A stretch of 64,000 bases of DNA from Paracamarosporium sp. OC-R06-R3 (lineage: Eukaryota > Ascomycota > Dothideomycetes > Pleosporales > Didymosphaeriaceae): contig JACVRA010000150.1 in assembly GCA_019828545.1 (NCBI GenBank), positions 186,001-250,000 of the forward strand, read 5' to 3'. The position numbers and the translations under genes are program-made. Below, piece after piece: positions 12,717-26,100 of the stretch. A model generated the notes under the pieces. It was not told the DNA's origin, did not search any database, and saw nothing but the letters and a program-made list of their open reading frames with translations. Numbering within the stretch: position 1 is the stretch's first letter; each line of letters starts with the position of its first letter.

Positions 12717-13187
12717 CTACTGTATCTGCTCATCAGTGTGTATGCACTGCGCTCGAGCCTCAAAAACCGGTGAGATCGACTCCTGTGACGCGCCGAGTGC
12801 ACGAACGGGCATTTCCACCTTACTCAGGCTCGACTGACTAGCCAGGTCCTTCCATCTCGCAGTACCGTTTGAGTCGTCCGCAAAGACAGCGCCGTCGACG
12901 TCCGGTCTAAGGCTTTTGTCGCGCCTTGAAGGGCTGGTAGCGTACGCTAGGCCGCGCTCTAGCGGGAGCTTGCTTGACGTGTTCCCCAAGCTTTCCCAAA
13001 TCTCGACAGCGCTCGACCTGTCAGGCCCCCCGTCACAGACAGCGCCGCGGTCCAAGCTGCGCGCTCTGGTAGTCCGTGTGGAGATTTGCTTGCGCTTGGC
13101 GACCAAGGGAAGTCGCACAGGGCCATTAATAGCCGCATCCTGCGTGCGGAGAGACTGCATGCCGGTGCTTACGCCCGGAGAGCCCAT
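12717..13187 (-). CDS. Candidate hypothetical protein, 156 aa (weak)
   Basis: I do not recognise this frame. It reads MGSPGVSTGMQSLRTQDAAI and continues as a hydrophilic, compositionally balanced sequence (VEIWESLGNTSSKLPLERGL, DGAVFADDSNGTARWKDLA), unlike the Arg/Pro-biased frames around it. The frame stays open upstream to about 13260, so an upstream exon is possible. There are no introns, domains, signal peptide or membrane spans that I can support. It lies antisense to nothing convincing, upstream of the C2H2 transcription factor. It could be a small real gene, an exon of a larger one, or a chance frame in GC-rich DNA. Confidence 0.25.
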   Translation of the reverse strand: MGSPGVSTGMQSLRTQDAAINGPVRLPLVAKRKQISTRTTRARSLDRGAVCDGGPDRSSAVEIWESLGNTSSKLPLERGLAYATSPSRRDKSLRPDVDGAVFADDSNGTARWKDLASQSSLSKVEMPVRALGASQESISPVFEARAQCIHTDEQIQ

Positions 13188-14553
13188 CGCTGCGCTCACG
13201 ATATTCTTCAGCGGACGAATAAGCGTGCCGGACAGCGTTGTCAGCGCACTCGGAATATGAATTTCTCATCTCGCGATGCATGTCTTGCTCCATGCTATCG
13301 CCGTCTTGCTGGACGGCGACGCTGGAGACGGCGACCCTTCGCTGCCGTGTCTCCAGTATCCCCGCAGCTACACATCTGCCGCTCTTTGCACCTTGCTAAT
13401 CAACGGGCCCGCCAATGGCCTCTTGCCCGTCAAACATCCACAGGGCAAGCCGTCTAGGGTATGCAGGGGCAGCCCACGCCAGCCAAGCGGTCTCCCCCGA
13501 CTGCACCGCGACGTCGACTTTTGGCGTTGGTTGCCCGCTGCATGTGCTTGCTTCCATGTCTTCCACGCATCATCGCCAGCATTCGTGATGCGGTCATCGG
13601 TGTCCTTGCACGTTGCTTTGGGACAAGTGATGATCCTTCGGCGGTAAGCGGTAGACGGGTTGTGCACAGGATGGAAGGCTGAGCCCGTCGGCTATCCACT
13701 GTCCGCTATTTTCGGAATTGCACCTTTCCTCGTCCATCACCCACGCGCTCCCAAGCCACCCCTCTCTTAGTAACAGCGCGCAATGGCTCGAGCTGGTTTG
13801 AAGCGTGGAACGGTCCGCCGCCTGGCGTTGGCACCGCCCAGTTAGAGCGCCGACCAGCGCAGGGGTATCTCACCCCAATTTTGGTGCGCGGATGCCTCCT
13901 TGTCCTCTGCTGCTGCTGGAACGGTTCGGTTGCACGCTGCAGCCATGCCCGTGGGCTCAAGCTTCCCAAGGCTATCCTGGATCGACCAGCAATGTCATGA
14001 GAGCTCCGCCGCGGTGCAATTGGTGCCCCCTGCCATCCCACCCTTGCCACATCTCCCAGCGACAAGCGTTAGGGCGACTGGGACCTGCATCTCATCTTCT
14101 GCCTCTCCTCAGAGCGCCGCTTCCGTGCTCTACCTCGTGCGTGCATTTCCACCATTGCCCTTGGCTCCCAGGCACAGCCCGCAGATATTTACAGTTCCCC
14201 TCCACAACGCTGCGCCCGCCCTCTTCTGAATCTACCTCTGAACCCCGATTTGGAACGGCAGTGGTCCCAAATTCAGATAGACAGCCATAGCTTCTGTGAC
14301 TGCCCTGGTCCACTATCGCCTTTAATCTTCCGCTTCGTCCTCCGAGTCCGCCTACTCTTCCATGTCTAATCCGCCGCGCCATTTCGAGACATGATCACTG
14401 GCCCATAGCCATCAGTTGTACTACCGGATCTGGACCCATCGCCGCTACCAACTCGAACCTTACCGTTTCCGAGTCCCCACTTGAGGCTCTGATCCTTCCC
14501 GCCCCTTCCCCTCCTCACAGTATAGATATATACCCCCTCCGCCTCTGTCAGCT

Positions 14554-17500
14554 ATGTCAGACCCTAGTGAGACAAGCGGCCGCCCATCGGCCTCCTCTAT
14601 CCAACAACCTGAAAGCACCATCACATCTCTAACACCATCTCAACGTCGTCGTAGATCCTCACACTCCTCGGATGAACGTATCGGTGGCACCAAATCCACA
14701 TCATCTCGTCGTCGTCCAGGAAACAGGAAAGAGACGATACTTGGCCCAAACAACACATCCTCCCGAAGGGACAACTCCACCATGCAGAGGTCTACGAGCC
14801 CGACACAGATGTCGCCCGACGTGCACTACACCAGAACAGGTCGCATCAGTAAGGCGAAGAAAGGCCTGAAGGTTCACCACTGCGATTGCGGAAGGGTAAG
14901 TACTGTTCGGTTTGCATTTCAGCCGTTTGTTAGTGCCCCGCTTGGGCTTGTCTAACACGATATGTCACTACGCCGCGTTTTCGCGTAGCCCTATCGTATA
15001 CAACGCCTCTCCCGCACCGGCCCAAAGCACTCAGATCTCCACCTCAATTTCATTACTCTTTGTTTGGAACGAAACCCGCTGACATCTTGCCCAGTCGTAC
15101 ACCAGAGCAGAGCACTTGAGGTACGTGTCTAACTATCCATTCCTACGATGAGCCCAGCTGACCCATCATCATAGGCGGCACCAGAGAAACCATGCTCAAG
15201 ACGCACTTCGATGCGACTGGCCGGGCTGTGGAAAGCCATTTTATAGGCTAGATCTTTTGCAGCGTCACCAAGAGCGACAGTAGGCACCCCGCAAGTATTC
15301 TCAGGATCGCAGGTGTTGACCAGTCCTAGCAATGAACCTGGGAGAGGAGAATCTCCCCAAATTTTCAGCCCAGCGAGCACCGCAGAACCGGAGCCACAGG
15401 TCTCTGCAACTGTTACCTTGCCTCCTCCAATTGTCACGGCGCTTCCTCAATCTGAGCCATACTATCCGCAGCCGGTATCTCCAATGCCAGTATCCGCTGC
15501 AGACGCAAGGTATACATCCAATCCGTTTCGTACTCCTCGTCTTCCTCCGTCCGCCTTTCGTCATTCCATTCATTCTTCTCCTACTTCTAATTCTAGTCCC
15601 AATTTCCAGTGAGTTTTCGTCAAAAACATTCAACATTGCTTTCCTTTCCTTCTTCGTTCTCCACTGCTCGGCTTGTAACAATCCCACTGACTCTTCTCTT
15701 CAGCCACTCCAAGAGGACAAACTACGCCGTTCGTCAAACGTCCGGACCTGTTTCCGTCCCTGTGGAAGGCATGCAAAATGGCATCGCTTGGACCGATCCT
15801 TTCAGCCACTCGCCTAACTACAACTCGTCCTCAAGTGAATACGCCTCGCCTATCCCCAGCGCGCCCGATTACTCAAGCAACATGTTCGCTAATCCGCCGT
15901 ATGGACCTGGCTCCAACCGCACGCGCGCCTCATCCGACGCATCCTTTATTGAGCCTGCCTGGGCTTATCCTTCTAGGTCACCAACCTCAGCAACGTCTAC
16001 CATGGCATATACGTGGAACTCGAATGAGAAGAGCCCAGCTCCATCCCACCTAGCTTATATGAACACTTCCTATCCGATGACGAGTATGCCGATGTCCGCT
16101 GGGGTGGATCCGATGACGGGCTTTGGGCATTTCGGGCCCAAGACAATGGTACAGAGAGATGAAGAAGAACAGGCGTTCCTCTTCCCAGAACAGTCCTACG
16201 GTATGGGCCAATTCGCACACTCATATCCATTTGAACAATATCTGAACAATTACTGGAGATACTTTCACCGCGCCTACCCTATCATTCATCGAGCTACCTT
16301 TGAGAGCATAACTCGGTCGCCGATGCTCCACGCTGCTATGATCGCCATCGGCGGACAATATTCCGATGACGCCAGCATTAAGCGCAAGTCTCGCATACTT
16401 CACGATCGGTGCATGAAGTTGCTTGACAAGGTAAAGATATCCGAACATTCTTTTGAAGCCCACTAACAATCCACAGAGAGATTTGGATGTCATGACTGAA
16501 CCAGACCGAGTCTGCGACTGGCAGGCTTTGTTTCTTATTGAAATTCTATCGCAGTATCGTGCGCGTCGTGCGGCGAAGACCTTGTCTTCGCGGTTCGAGA
16601 CGCTTTACCAAAAGGTAATGTCTCGGCGAATGTGACACCAGTCCTTTTCTAACAACGCATAGCTTTCCCTCAGCTTCAGCCAAGTAACCCAAAACATCAT
16701 TGACAATACTTCTGCCCTTGTCCACCCCGAAAACGCTACCTATGAGCGCTGGGCCCAGTGGATTGAGCTTTCCACCCAACAGCGCCTTCTTCTCTGCTGC
16801 TACATCCTCGAATATCAACAAGCCACTCTCTTAGCTCGCAATCCACAACAATCGTCAATCAGTTGTTCGGGTGTTGATTTACCGTTGCCAGCTCATTCGG
16901 AGCTATGGGACGCTACATCACCATCTGATTGGGCCATGGCCGCCCAGCAAAACTCTCATCAGCTGACGTTTGTATTCCAAGTATCTTCGGGTACTATGCA
17001 AACCTTCGATACGTTTCAATCCTCTCTTATCATTGCGGCCTTTTACAACCACTTCAACAATCCTACACCTTATCTCGCTCCGGCGAACTTCTCACATATC
17101 GACCACCTACTCGATCCTTCAGCAATCACCAAACACCAACTTCTTACGGCGAAACTCCTCCAGCTGGTTCCCATCCGTGCTTTGCTTGCGATTTCCGGCG
17201 AAAGCTGGATCCTGTCGGAGAAGGTACCCTCTCCGCAGATATTCACAAGCTATAAGAACACACTCAGAACGTGGATCAACGGATTGTGGACCGACAATGC
17301 AGATCCTCAAGGCCAATCCGCAAAGGATGCCTTAAAGCTTGCCATCGAGATTGCTCAGCACATTATGATGACTCAGACGCATGCCCTCCGACTCGAATTG
17401 GGCGCCGATATGGGTCTCTATTTTGCGACACTTACAATTTGGGCCGCTACCGTCGCAGCGAACACTCGCATCAATACACCGCAGGCAGTTCAACCTCATC

Positions 17501-17994
17501 GCTTCCAAAGCCATTCCCCTCTGCCGGTAGCCCGTACCAATTATCCTTCAACACCAACGCAACTTTCCATGATCACTCCTGGTACTACTCCCAACCCCAA
17601 CCACCCTACGGCATTAGGCTTGACTTCACACCCTGCAAGCTCTCCCGTTCCACCTTCGCCTTCCACAACAAGCACGCAGTACTCAGAATTGACCGTCCTT
17701 TCCATCAACTTCCTCAATACTGCGCTGGTGGAGCTCGGCTTGCTAGGCATGGTACCACAGTGGCCGCGCGATGTAGCTCAGTGGCAGCACGGTTGTGCCG
17801 CTTTGATGCGCTGGGTGAAGATGCGGTTAAAGAACGGATCCACAGAGGGAAGAGATAGTGTCGTTTCTTCAACACTCAACGTTGGCATTCCTGGAACCGG
17901 TCGCGGTGGCGACGGTTTTGGTGAGCTGCTCGACGGTGTCATTGGCGGCTTGGAGAAGATTATGAGTCGAGGATGGGACTGCTGGGGCTTTTGA
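14554..17994 (+). CDS. C2H2 zinc-finger / fungal_trans transcription factor, ~982 aa
   Basis: Seven exons: 14554-14895, 15095-15120, 15175-15279, 15330-15608, 15704-16430, 16477-16614 and 16663-17994. All have GT..AG borders and sum to 983 codons. Residues 1-105 are a Ser/Arg-rich tail. Two C2H2 fingers follow: finger 1 with C110, C112, H125, H129 (CDCGRSYTRAEHLRRHQ) and finger 2 with C136, C141, H154, H158 (CDWPGCGKPFYRLDLLQRH). Both are split by introns, and the last His of finger 2 is itself built across the 15280-15329 intron. A long Ser/Pro/Tyr-rich linker leads to a fungal-specific transcription factor domain (from about residue 420: FEQYLNNYWRYFHRAYPIIHRATFE), which in this family mediates regulation and dimer contacts. 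The protein should act in the nucleus. Target genes are unknown. The C-terminal part carries a Pro/Ser/Thr-rich insertion around codons from 17470-17680. Confidence 0.9.
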
Positions 17995-20126
17995 GTTTTC
18001 TAATCTCTCGCCTCGTTCCCCAGTTTCTCAACTTCACGGCTTGCAGTCGCACCATGTCGACATACCTTCTGGGAGCATTGCATCTTTGCATGCTCAGTAT
18101 ACTCTTCTTTTCACATTTGTCTTTCGCTTCTTTCCAGCTTCGGCGTCTGTTTTTACGTTCTTTTTTTCCCACTTTCGTTTGACCGCTACTGTTGGATAGT
18201 GCATCGGCATAGCGTGGGTCTCAAAACGGCATATACGGCATGATATGGCATGACGGAAACGACGGATGATGGATTTACGGGATACCCTCTTCTTGCTCTT
18301 TCGCTTTCATTCTTCCTTTCTACTACCCTGTACTACTACTGAAGTGTTTTCGGCATTTGTCTACGGTTTTTCGCTACTTGCATCTTCGTTACGCTCTGGA
18401 ATCTATCTTGCGAGACCTCTGCATTCTTCGCGAGGCCTCTGTTTCGATGTCAAAACCTGCGTTCCTGTACAGCTATTCATGGCTACGTCATCTGTTTGTG
18501 ATACCCGCTTGCATTGCATTGCATCTCTGGGTGGTCTGAGGATCTTGTTTTAGGCTGCATGGCGCGGAGCGTGGCGTTGGCTCCGCCTCCGATACACATA
18601 CATACACGGGATGCACGGCGCATTGTGCCTGTTTCGCATGAGGCGGGCTTGCTTAAAATACACATACACTACTGGAGGCTACGCATCGTGGCTATACAGC
18701 TTCTGAACATGCATGTCGAACGACGATCTTCACACTCCTTCCCGCTGCATCCCGCACTATCTGTGTCCGTGTCCGTGTGCCCGTGCGACCGACCGACCGC
18801 GAGTCGAGAAACGTTGGGATGCTGCACGCGCGAATCCTACGTCGACTCGTTTGTTCAAGGCCGTCGTTTCGGGGCATTGCTCGCCCGCGGATTAAGCCGT
18901 CGGGCCCGACGTGTGTTCTCTCGCGCACACGTCTTCTGGCTTCGTCTCGTCTCAGGTACGCATCGTATCGCATTCAGCTTCCCCCCCTCTGCCCACCGAT
19001 GGCATCTGTCTATCGGGCTAGCGATGCACAAGCAAGCACCGAAGCGCTCGGAGCGTCCGTACCAAGGTATCCTAACCCTACGCATCCCAAGCAAGCAAGC
19101 AGGCGTATACGAGCATCTCCAGCGCGGAAAGTCCCACGCGAAATGACGCGGCTGAGCGCCATGCTCGACGTGCAGCGCCGGACACACCGACGCTGCCGGC
19201 CGTCGGCGCGGACAAACTATGCGGGGAGATGTTGGGGACGGCATGCTCGACGCTTCATGTCAGCCGCGTAGCTACGTGTGTAAGATGGCACTCGACTCGG
19301 AGGTGCCGAGCCCCCGCTCCGCTTCCGCCGGGCGGGTCCTTGTCCCCGGGTCGGCCGCGCCGCCCGCTAGCATGCGACTCGGTCTCCATCCCACTCGAGT
19401 CGGTGTGTTCGAGGTTATGGCCTTGCCGCTTTGTGAGCGTGCTTGCTGGTGTGCGTGTGCATGTGCGTGTGTGCATTTTGTGCTGATTAATGGCGTGTTT
19501 TGGAGTTGGCAGAGAGAAGGATGGGCTGGGCATGGGCATGGGCATCGCTAAGTGTTGTGGGGAGTTAGTAGGATCAGGTAAGGCTATGTGGATTTGAAAT
19601 ACTCCTGGGGAGCAGATCGCGTTTATCGCAGGGTAGTGTATATGTCCTCAAAGTACGAAGCACCCTGATCCGATATCGCTGACGGTGTGTGTCGAAATCG
19701 ATGCAAGCTTGCTTGTGCTTGCTAAGGTTCCCAGAAGAGCACTGGAGAGATCGAGATCTGTTCATACTTGGGGAGTCCTTGTTCTCATGCAGAGGGAACT
19801 TTCACAGGTAAAATCAAAACCATGGCTTTTTCTGCGTGCCACTGCCCGTTATGGTCCGCTTGATGGGAACAAAGGTGCTGGAATCCACATTTGAATTCTC
19901 TGTCTGAGCGCACAACTTCTGATGGACCTTGGGATGCTATTCTACCCGTCAATCAACGACACTCCGTCATGGAGATCACCAGAGAATGGAGCTCATCAAC
20001 ACTCAAACATGGTGGTTTCGTTTGAGTGATCCATGCACCAGTCATCTTGCCGTGGTTTGCTTCCTACAAACTTCCTTTCCACTTCATCTCACTTCTCCAG
20101 AGGTTTCTTCCTTAACCACCAATAAA
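17995..20126. other. Intergenic between convergent genes
   Basis: This 2.1 kb separates the 3' ends of the transcription factor and the giant minus-strand gene. The left part is T-rich, consistent with a 3' untranslated region. The middle (18.7-19.5 kb) is GC-rich with short simple repeats: GTCCGTGTCCGTGTG and CGACCGACCG near 18764-18800, GCAAGCAAGCAAGCAGG near 19089-19105, a GTGCGTGTGCATGTGCGTGT tract near 19450-19475, and GGGCATGGGCATGGGC near 19527-19545. The plus frame at 18514-19146 is Arg/Cys/His-rich and was not called. Confidence 0.5.
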
Positions 20127-23100
20127 CTACTCCTGATCCACATGACCGTTGACTTCATTCTCTTCTTCTTCTTCGTCTTCTTCTTGGTCAATCTCAATAT
20201 GCTCCGCAGCATCGAAAAATGTGCTCTCCCCTTGTTCGAATCGATCTCGGTTATCCTGGCCATCGTCGCGACCGTGATCCTCTCCGTCATAAAACTCATC
20301 ATCGTCCTCGTCTTCATCTTCCTCCTCATCGATTCCTCCCTCCTGCTTCATTCCACTGTCTAGGAGAACTTGAAATCTGGCTTCGTTGTCCAGCTCCTCC
20401 ACAATGCTGGTCTGGAAGAACGGGTGATCAGCTGAAAGAGGCTTGCCAGTAGTTATGAATCCCATAGGTGTGTGCTCAAAGTCTTGACCCTTACGCACAG
20501 CAGCAAGCCAATCGTGAACTGCGTATCAATGTCAGCGTGTGTAACGTATTGCAACCTGATTGAAGACTTACGGAACGTCAGCGGTTTCTCCACGAACGCG
20601 TCTCGCGAAAGACCGTTCAAATAATCTTCCTGCCCTATGGCGGTATTGACACCGAGATACAAAAGAAGTTCCTCGTACTCATTCCATTCAAAGTAAAGTC
20701 GACCAGAGAAGATGCCAAGCTCAATCTTCAACTTTAATGGCGCCTTAACATTTCGAGGCAGAGGCGGTGTAGCATGGTAGTTTAAGTCATTGAAATGAAG
20801 CATTCGACGAGTCACAGGAGCTGAGTATACAATGAGATGAGTCCGGCCTGTATCTCCGGAATGGCGCCGTCGATGGAGAAGTGGAAGGATCGCGTCGGCC
20901 TCTTCGGGACTAACGACCAGCGCCATGCTTGTTGCATGATTCCAAAGGACCCATTGGCATGGCCGTAAGAAGTTGTCGTTAGGCTCGGTCACTTTGACCG
21001 TCCGGCTGAATTGCTTAGAGATGAACAGGCCTGAGGTCTTGCCATGTGTGAAAGCCCCGTGTTTCCTTCCGGGAGCAGTGAGTTGCAAGGCCGATAACAT
21101 GGGCTGATATGCCTCACTACCAGCAACGAACTTTCCGGATCTCGCGAACTCCTCGATGTCTTTATGTAGCCGAGGGATTTTCAGCGCAGTGAAGTGGAAC
21201 GGTCTCTCAGGCTCCCGTATGTTTTCTACCTCGTGCTCAATCTCGCGCTCCTGTTCGACCTCCTCAAGTGCTGACGAATGGGTTGCAACTCCGCTATCCT
21301 TGAAATTTTTCTTTCGTAGTTCGAGCCTATGGGCAAAAGCGGCAAGTGTTCCTTTGTGTGACTGCACCCAAGCGCCAACTATAGAATGTCATGCAATTAG
21401 CCAGGGTTACAATGTATTAGACCTTGGAGTAACACACCTCGATTCGAATGCTTCGGTTCATACATCTGCTTCAAAGTATGTGATTCTTTTGTACGTATGA
21501 CGGATAGATACTCTACCCGCTGATGCATGTTGGTCAGGTATCGTGGATTGTTGATTTTGGCCTGCTCGTGCTGTAAGAAGGTGTTGCCTTGGTTGTAGTA
21601 CAATGGCTCCAGCTGCTCGATGCCGCTGCAGGACTGCTTGAGAAGCCACAAAATAACGTCAGAAGAATCCACATAGTCAAATTCGCGTTTATTCTTGAGA
21701 TCAACGATACTTTGATGAACCTCGGGTGGTGAAAAGAAGGTAACAGCTTGAGATTGACCTGCATATAGTAGTTAGAAAAGGTTAAGAAGATAGTTTATAT
21801 AGTACCATACCAAGTAGTCGCAATCGCATCGCAGCTTGGGCAATGGCATCTTTCGTAACATGTGGTCCTAGCGTCAATGCGGCTCTTGCGTTGGGTGGAA
21901 GTTTTAGATCCGTTCCACGACAATGGCTCTCATCCAGGTATACTACACAATTTTCTAAACTCTCTGCAAATGGAGATGCAAGCAATGGGATACGCTTTCC
22001 CTTGCGGTATATGACCCACGGACGGTGATTGTGATCAAAATAAACCGCTGCAGTAGCTCGCCAGTCGATTTTGAGCCAAGCTTTAGCTAAGCTGATGTTG
22101 TCATGCTCGAGAATTTGCGCACCGGCATCGATCAGAATTCTAATCCGTTCCATTGCATTGGGCCTGCATGGCTCTGCTAGTTCTGACAAAAGATCTTCTT
22201 CGCTCCATCGTTTGTCAAATTTGTCTAACATGCGGACATATTCACGATTCCGAGTTTCTAGTAGGTATGAGAGAACCTCGGCATTGGTATGAGCAAGATT
22301 AGGGAGGTCGTTCTGCTTGATCGTCATTGGCAGCTGATGTCGTGAGTCATTAGTGCCTGAGAAGCCAGTGGTCTTGCAGTTGGAGGTCGAGGCTGGGTCG
22401 AAGAGTACAAGATCCCAACCAGAAGCCTGTAGTTTGGTGTCAAATTGCTTGGCATGCCTTGGGAAAACGAAGTTGTTGAGATAGAAATCGAGCAGGTAGA
22501 CATTGAAGCTGCACCCAGGATTAGTATAGGAAGTGTCATAGGCTAGGCTAACTACGTACCGAATGTGTTGATGGAGATCGCGCAACTGTGGACTGTTCTC
22601 CACGTTAATAGCGGTATAGTCACGCAGACTTCCAGGTAGACTCGAGGTCGCCCATTTCTCGTACTCCACGCTGGGCTCATCCGATTTCAGTAAGTGCTCG
22701 AAAGCCTGCTTGAACTGTGCCAAGTCCACCCCTTGATAGTAGAACGAAAGGCATGTCAATATGATAGCTACATCAGGATGTCCCCACTCCGAAGTCGGCG
22801 AAGGTACGCCTTTTGCCTGTATTAAAGTTAGTACGGCTGACCCAGAGAATAATCACTGTGCTAAGACGAAAGCCTGGGCGGCCTTATATTGCCCTTGATG
22901 GGGCGATCAAAATGACCATTGTACTGAAATCTTTCCCTTTTTATTACCTCTCAACTTACCTGATACGGTACCGCAATGGGATCGCGGTTAGGATGAAGGC
23001 CGTATTGGACGTTCCAGCGCTTTTTGATTGTTGACAGAAAAATGCGATGAACGAAAAGTCCACGCAAGAGACAAAGCATCTTCATTAGATGCTGTTTATC

Positions 23101-26100
23101 TTTGAACAGGCTGTTGATTTCTGTTAAAACATTGTTCGCGACTGTTGGGCTGGAAATGAAGACTCGTATGTCTTCCTGTGCGGATATTGGTATCTCCACA
23201 CATGGTAGTGCTGCAATTTGCCCCTTACAGATGGCATCGACGATACGAGAGACCAGGTAATCTTCAACGTCACGCCGGAGCAGATAAATTAATGGAAATC
23301 CTCCAGATGGTCTCTTGACGACTTCAATGCTGTAGGGGAAATGATGCACAAGCTCTGGAATAAGCAAGTGTAAGAGTCGGAGAATAGCTTGAACTGTTTG
23401 CCATCTCAAAGGGTGCCCATCGACTGCCATCTGAGATCCAGACGGGTAGATCAGCTGAGTCCGTATCGATAACGAGACGTCACATTCGTCCAGCACGTCT
23501 CGAGCATTGCGGTCAAGCCACTGCTGCATCTTGATCATGATGCTTGCCTGCTCTAGATTGTCATCGCATAAGCGTTGGAGGCCGCCTAGTTTGAAGGATA
23601 GAATATTCTCGGGCAAAGAGAGTAATAAACCACTGGATTTTTTCAGGTCCGAATGCAATTGTCCAAATGCCTTTAACAAATGATCACTTGTCTGTGTCCT
23701 TCGTGAGAACGGAATATGCAAGATTTCGCGGTCTAGCAGACCGCCGAGTTTGATCTGCATGACCTGTGCGGATTGTAGGAGCAGGGCTCGCGGCACCACG
23801 ATTCGCAGTAGACGCTGCCTATTAGCGAGTACCGCAGCAACCATGGCTAATAGTGTCAGTCATGAATATCACATTGGTGGGAAGGAATAGTAGCTTACGT
23901 AGGATACAGGATGTCTTGCCCTTCCCCATCAACAGCTGAACAACCGAGTTACAGCCGGTTACAGGTGCGATTGTAGCATTCGCCACCTCAACTTGTTCCC
24001 TACGGAGCATAATGTTACTATCGACTTCTAAGAGCAGCCAATCTATGTTGACTTGAGGATTCCAATTGAGGTGTCCTTCGTTGTGGCGTTCTTCTTGTAA
24101 CTGTTGCTCCTGATGTTTGAGGGATGCATCTTCAATCCTGAGCAAACGTTGCCAATACGTTATTAGGACGCCCAAGTCGACAATAGCTTCTTTCGTCCCT
24201 GGCCCAAATAAAGTATTGGACGTCGATCGAATCTCTGAAAGAAGTGCTATCTTGTTGATCTTTGGCCAAAGACCAGAAAGCTTTAGCCATAATGCACGGT
24301 CATCTTCTGCTTCGAAAGCTCGACCAATGGTGTGAAGAGCGTGATCACAAGCCCGCTTATTCTCGTGAATTTGTTGTTTCAAAAGGATGCTATTGAATGG
24401 AGGTAAAACAGGTATGAACTGAGAGTTACGTTTCTTAAGGACTTCAATACTGTCTATAAGCTCACTTGCATATTCACGACTGACCATGGAAGCGGATTGC
24501 CCGGATTCATCTCGCCCCAGGCTTTCGACTATTTTCGACAGTTCTCTCAGATGTGGTAGGTGGCTGGTCTGCTTGTAAAGTTCCTCGTCGGTTCTGAGTA
24601 TTTTGCTTTCTCGCAATCCCGAAAGATGTCCATTTGGTAGTTGTTGTAACGCTCCGCTAAATGTGGAGTTGACGCTCAATTTGGTACCGACGACAAGGAC
24701 TGGTTGAGCCGAACGTTCTCCAACTAAGCTTGTATTTAGTAACAACTCCTGAAGTGTCGGAATGGCCGTGCTTCTGCAGAATGTGTATAGATTGGGTTTA
24801 TTGGAGAGAATTTCATTTTGAAGAACGTAATCGTTCGGACCCACATTGATTGGAGCGCTGTGTTCATCGAGAACGCGTTGGATTTGTTCAAGATATCTGC
24901 TGAATTCAGAATTTTGCGCCAATCGGTTCCAGTCGACCAATGCAAGCTCCAAGGCACGTTCCATATTGACAAACTTAGAATCGACGGTAGGCAATATGCT
25001 CTCATCAATGCCGACTTGTGGCCATTGACTGCGAATAGATTTGGCGAGTTCCAAGCAATTATGTGCACAGGCTTCTTCATGTTTGATCCGTTCCAAACCC
25101 ATCTGACCAGGTAGCTCGCCTTGCTCTTTGGAAACCCCTTTGTGAGGTACATACGCCTCTTTCATTGAGTCAGCGAGGTCCTTGGCGGCAGGGCTTTCGT
25201 CGACCTTGAAGCGAACAAATGAAGGCCAGTTTGGAAACTTAATATCCTGGAGAGCCGGAAGGATGACATAAGAAATCAAAACCTGAAGAAGTTCGATTGG
25301 TGCATGTCGAGATAATGCCATTGGGGTGAACATAAACATCACCCGGAATTTATCATCGGGGCCGAATTGCATAGCTGTTTGCACAAGGGCACCCCAGTTC
25401 TCTGCCAAGTCAACGGAGATAAGATCGCACAGTGAAGCGCGATCGAAAGGCTCGTTCACACCTCCAATGACCGGATACTTTTGCAGAAGAGTGGCCAATT
25501 GCTCTGTGATTGGGTGTGTAATTGGCCACTCCCTTAAACGTCTCGTAATAAGCATGGCGTTATTCTGGACGATGCTATCCACGGGAAAGCCTCTTGATGT
25601 ATAGAGTGTATCAGATTCTGATGATGTTTCACTGAGTCTCGAAAGCGAACGAGCTTCTAGATGCCGATCACTCGGAGGAACATCAAGAGAGCCCTTCTCG
25701 GTCGGATTGATCGCAAATAGCTGCAGTTGAGATGCTCGTTCGTAGATACGTTCAACGAGAGCGCGATATCGGTCGTCCTGGACGGTGACAGGAAGGTGCT
25801 GGTTCCAGTTCACAACCTCCATACATCTCATATCTTCAGGATAGTAAGTTCGGCTTGGCGATAGATGTGCGATATGTGACAGGGTCGTCGTTATTAAACC
25901 ATCTTGAAAGGGTGCCCAAGGTTTGTAGAGGCCGGTATTCAACAGATATAAAGCTTCCTCCGATCCAGTACGGCCGGTCAAAGGATCCGGTAAAGTATGA
26001 GATGTATAAGCATGCCACATTGCCTTCGTATAAAGCAAGCGATGCTCAGCTGGACACTGTATCCGCCCAAGGACATCGTCAACGTCGAACTTCAAATATG

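Larger units (their letters stand above)
7999..14553. other. 6.5-kb gene-poor, partly GC-rich region upstream of a transcription factor
   Basis: From about 9.9 kb the sequence is strongly GC-rich and open frames overlap on both strands (for example 10131-10994 plus, 9953-10615 minus and 10686-11369 minus). They lack domains, have composition dictated by GC (Arg, Ala, Pro, Gly), and contradict each other, so I do not call them. One minus-strand frame (12717-13187) is listed separately as a weak candidate. The stretch also holds a 9-nt tandem repeat at 12335-12359, a poly-T run near 12438-12452, and a TATA-like TATAGATATATA at 14521-14532, about 20 nt before the start of the transcription factor gene. 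The right part is probably a long promoter and 5' leader. Confidence 0.5.

Noticed and set aside
18514..19146. A 210-codon plus-strand frame
   Set aside because: It is rich in Arg, Cys, His and Ser, is crossed by simple repeats, and other frames over the same DNA are equally open.
22817..22959. Extra exon inside the 143-nt intron of the giant gene
   Set aside because: Direct joining gives PYQ-AKGVPSPTSEWGHPDV, which fits the family, and the intron has a perfect TACTAAC branch site near its end.
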